Below are positions 5,472 through 6,479 of a DNA stretch of 6,479 nucleotides, piece after piece. The notes below the pieces were generated by a model. That model searched no databases and was not told the DNA's origin. It saw only the letters and a program-made list of their open reading frames with translations. A program made the translations under genes and the position numbers. This DNA comes from Paracoccaceae bacterium (GTDB lineage: Bacteria; Pseudomonadota; Alphaproteobacteria; Rhodobacterales; Rhodobacteraceae), in contig SKOX01000256.1 in NCBI GenBank assembly GCA_007119835.1, positions 1 through 6,479 on the forward strand. Reading direction: 5' to 3'. Numbering within the stretch: the stretch's first letter is position 1; the number at the start of each line of letters is the position of its first letter.

Positions 5472-6236
5472 CTCCCTGTTCAGCCGGTCGATCAGCACGA
5501 GGCCGTGGATGGTGAGCCCGGTGTCGATCTTCTCCAGCACGTCTGTCCCTTGCGCGAAGAGGGTGGACAGTCCCCCGGTTCCGATGACGGTCATCTTCCG
5601 GCCGCGCTCGACGGCGATCCGGGCGCAGATGCCCTCGATCAGGCCGACATAGCCCCAGAAGATGCCCGACTGCATGCAGGCGACGGTGTTGGTCCCGACC
5701 ACGCGGGCGGGCTTGGTCACGTCGATGAAGGGCAGCGCGGCGGCCGCCTCGTGCAGCGCCTTGAGCGACAGGTTGACGCCCGGCGCGATCACGCCGCCCT
5801 CGTAGGCGCCGTCGTGGCCGACCACATCGAAGGTGGTGGCGGTGCCGAAGTCGACGATGATCAGGTCGCCGCCGTAGCGGTCCCAGGCGCCGACCGTGTT
5901 GACGAGGCGGTCGGCGCCGACCTGGACGGCGGGATCGACCCGCACCTCGATCGGCAGCCGCACGTCCGGCCGACCGACGACCTTGGCGCGCGTGTTGAAG
6001 TAGCGGTCCGCCATGACCCGGAGGTTGAAGAGGACCTGCGGCACGACCGAGGAGACGACGACGCTGTCGATGCCGTCGGAGATGCCGTTGAAGTCCATGA
6101 GCTGGCGGAGCCAGACGAAATACTCGTCTGCCGTGCGGTAGCCCTCGGTGCGGCAGCGCCACTCCCCGACCACGCGCTCCCCGTCATGGAGCGCGAAGAC
6201 GGCGTTGGTGTTGCCGACGTCAACGGCGAGCAGCAT
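5469..6236 (-). CDS. coaX: Type III pantothenate kinase (CoaX)
   Basis: A 255-aa cytoplasmic enzyme of the ASKHA fold that phosphorylates pantothenate with ATP, the first step of coenzyme A synthesis. Type III enzymes are not feedback-inhibited by CoA and need a monovalent cation, as known for the family. Seen here: the N-terminal phosphate-binding loop DVGNTN (6-11), VSSVVP (61-66), the substrate region GADRLVNTVGAWDR (107-120) with the family's GxDR signature, the second phosphate motif DFGTATTFDVV (129-139), and GGVIAPGVNLSLKALHEAAAALP (147-169). IGTGGLS (218-224) supplies the adenosine-side glycines. The protein is full length for the family (about 255-260 aa). ATG at 6236-6234 places DVGNTN at its usual distance from the start. 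The ribosome binding site is weak (AGG at 6245-6243), consistent with coupling to the overlapping proline-rich ORF upstream. rnj follows 11 bp downstream; CoaX and RNase J have no direct biochemical link that I know of. Confidence 0.96.
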   Translation of the reverse strand: MLLAVDVGNTNAVFALHDGERVVGEWRCRTEGYRTADEYFVWLRQLMDFNGISDGIDSVVVSSVVPQVLFNLRVMADRYFNTRAKVVGRPDVRLPIEVRVDPAVQVGADRLVNTVGAWDRYGGDLIIVDFGTATTFDVVGHDGAYEGGVIAPGVNLSLKALHEAAAALPFIDVTKPARVVGTNTVACMQSGIFWGYVGLIEGICARIAVERGRKMTVIGTGGLSTLFAQGTDVLEKIDTGLTIHGLVLIDRLNRE

Positions 6237-6479
6237 GGGCGACCTGTTGCGGGATCTCGGTCGGCCCGCCGGGAGGCAGTTCCGTCGGGGGCTGCGGCGG
6301 GATCTCGCCCGGAACGTCGGGACCGGGCGGATCCTCGACCGGCGGGTGCTCGATCGGCGTGTCGGGCGCGGGCGGATCCTGGACGGGGGGCTCCTCGGGC
6401 GGCACGTCCGGTCCCTCGGGCGCGCCCGGACCGGGCGGCAGGTCGGGGTCGCCCGGCGCGGGCGGCTCGCCGGGTGGGA
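6220..6479 (-). CDS. Proline-rich hypothetical protein, C-terminal part, cut by window edge
   Basis: The minus-strand frame is open from the right edge of the window to a TGA at 6222-6220, giving 85 visible residues, of which about 33 are proline; most of the rest are Glu, Asp, Gly and Val. It reads as PP-acidic modules such as PPVQDPPAPD and PPVEDPPGPD and ends QQVAHAARR. No domain, signal peptide or membrane segment is visible in this part; it is expected to be extended (polyproline II) and acidic. Its end overlaps the start of coaX by 17 bp in another frame. A GTG at 6405-6403 is an internal possible start, but the frame continues past it with the same composition, so the true start is probably outside the window. 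Short Pro-rich proteins of unknown role occur in Hyphomicrobiales. It could also be the tail of a larger protein; in relatives birA often precedes coaX, and BirA does not normally end this way. Confidence 0.6.
   Translation of the reverse strand, partial: PPGEPPAPGDPDLPPGPGAPEGPDVPPEEPPVQDPPAPDTPIEHPPVEDPPGPDVPGEIPPQPPTELPPGGPTEIPQQVAHAARR
6304..6393 (-). repeat. Two tandem 15-codon units within the proline-rich ORF
   Basis: On the minus strand, unit 1 (6393-6349) encodes EPPVQDPPAPDTPIE and unit 2 (6348-6304) encodes HPPVEDPPGPDVPGE; 10 of 15 residues match. The nucleotide core around GAGGATCCGCCCG recurs 45 bp apart. This suggests growth of the ORF by in-frame 45-bp duplication. Confidence 0.6.

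Noticed and set aside
2680..5652. 990-codon open frame on the plus strand antisense to the amidotransferase, rnj and part of coaX
   Set aside because: Its translation is low-complexity Arg/Gly/Ala/Asp-rich with no domain, while the minus strand encodes three clear families with intact motifs. Long antisense frames are common opposite high-GC genes because stop codons are rare there.
5458..6162. In-frame N-terminal extension of the rnj reading frame up to 6162
   Set aside because: It overlaps coaX on the same strand in another frame, its translation is Arg/Gly-rich without domain features, and RNase J proteins begin at the MAKPDRLIYLALGG-type start at 5457.

Overview
The window is about 70% GC with strong G/C preference at third codon positions. 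Its gene content points to an alphaproteobacterium, most likely Hyphomicrobiales (Rhizobiales). The main clues are a polyprenyl synthetase divergent from a DUF2007 gene and a TrmN6-like methyltransferase, plus a coaX–ribonuclease J pair. The placement comes from recalled gene order and protein similarity, not from a search.

Layout: positions 1-335 (minus) hold the N-terminal third of an IspB-type trans-polyprenyl diphosphate synthase, which makes the quinone side chain. A 48-bp divergent gap separates it from a plus-strand cluster. This cluster is a 73-aa DUF2007 protein (384-605), a COG4123/TrmN6-like methyltransferase overlapping it by 4 bp (602-1405), and a ten-helix EamA/DMT transporter (1441-2343). 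A separate plus-strand unit follows: a recognisable sigma70-type promoter (2380-2408), a strong ribosome binding site and a 56-aa YdcH/DUF465 protein (2445-2615). It is closed by a perfect 11-bp inverted repeat (2629-2657).

Everything downstream reads on the minus strand, entering from the right edge. In transcription order it is a proline-rich ORF cut by the window edge (6220-6479), coaX type III pantothenate kinase (5469-6236), rnj ribonuclease J (3787-5457), and a class I glutamine amidotransferase (2887-3639). The first three are tightly packed: a 17-bp overlap, then an 11-bp gap whose ribosome binding site overlaps the coaX stop codon, which suggests one translationally coupled operon. 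The 147-bp gap before the amidotransferase holds two strong inverted repeats, so that gene may be partly or wholly separate.

The region is mostly housekeeping: quinone precursor synthesis, probable tRNA modification, CoA synthesis and RNA decay/maturation. I see no mobile element, CRISPR array, RNA gene, phage gene or defence system. The points worth a second look are the proline-rich ORF fused by overlap to coaX, the AT-richer C-terminal tail of the methyltransferase, and the hairpins.
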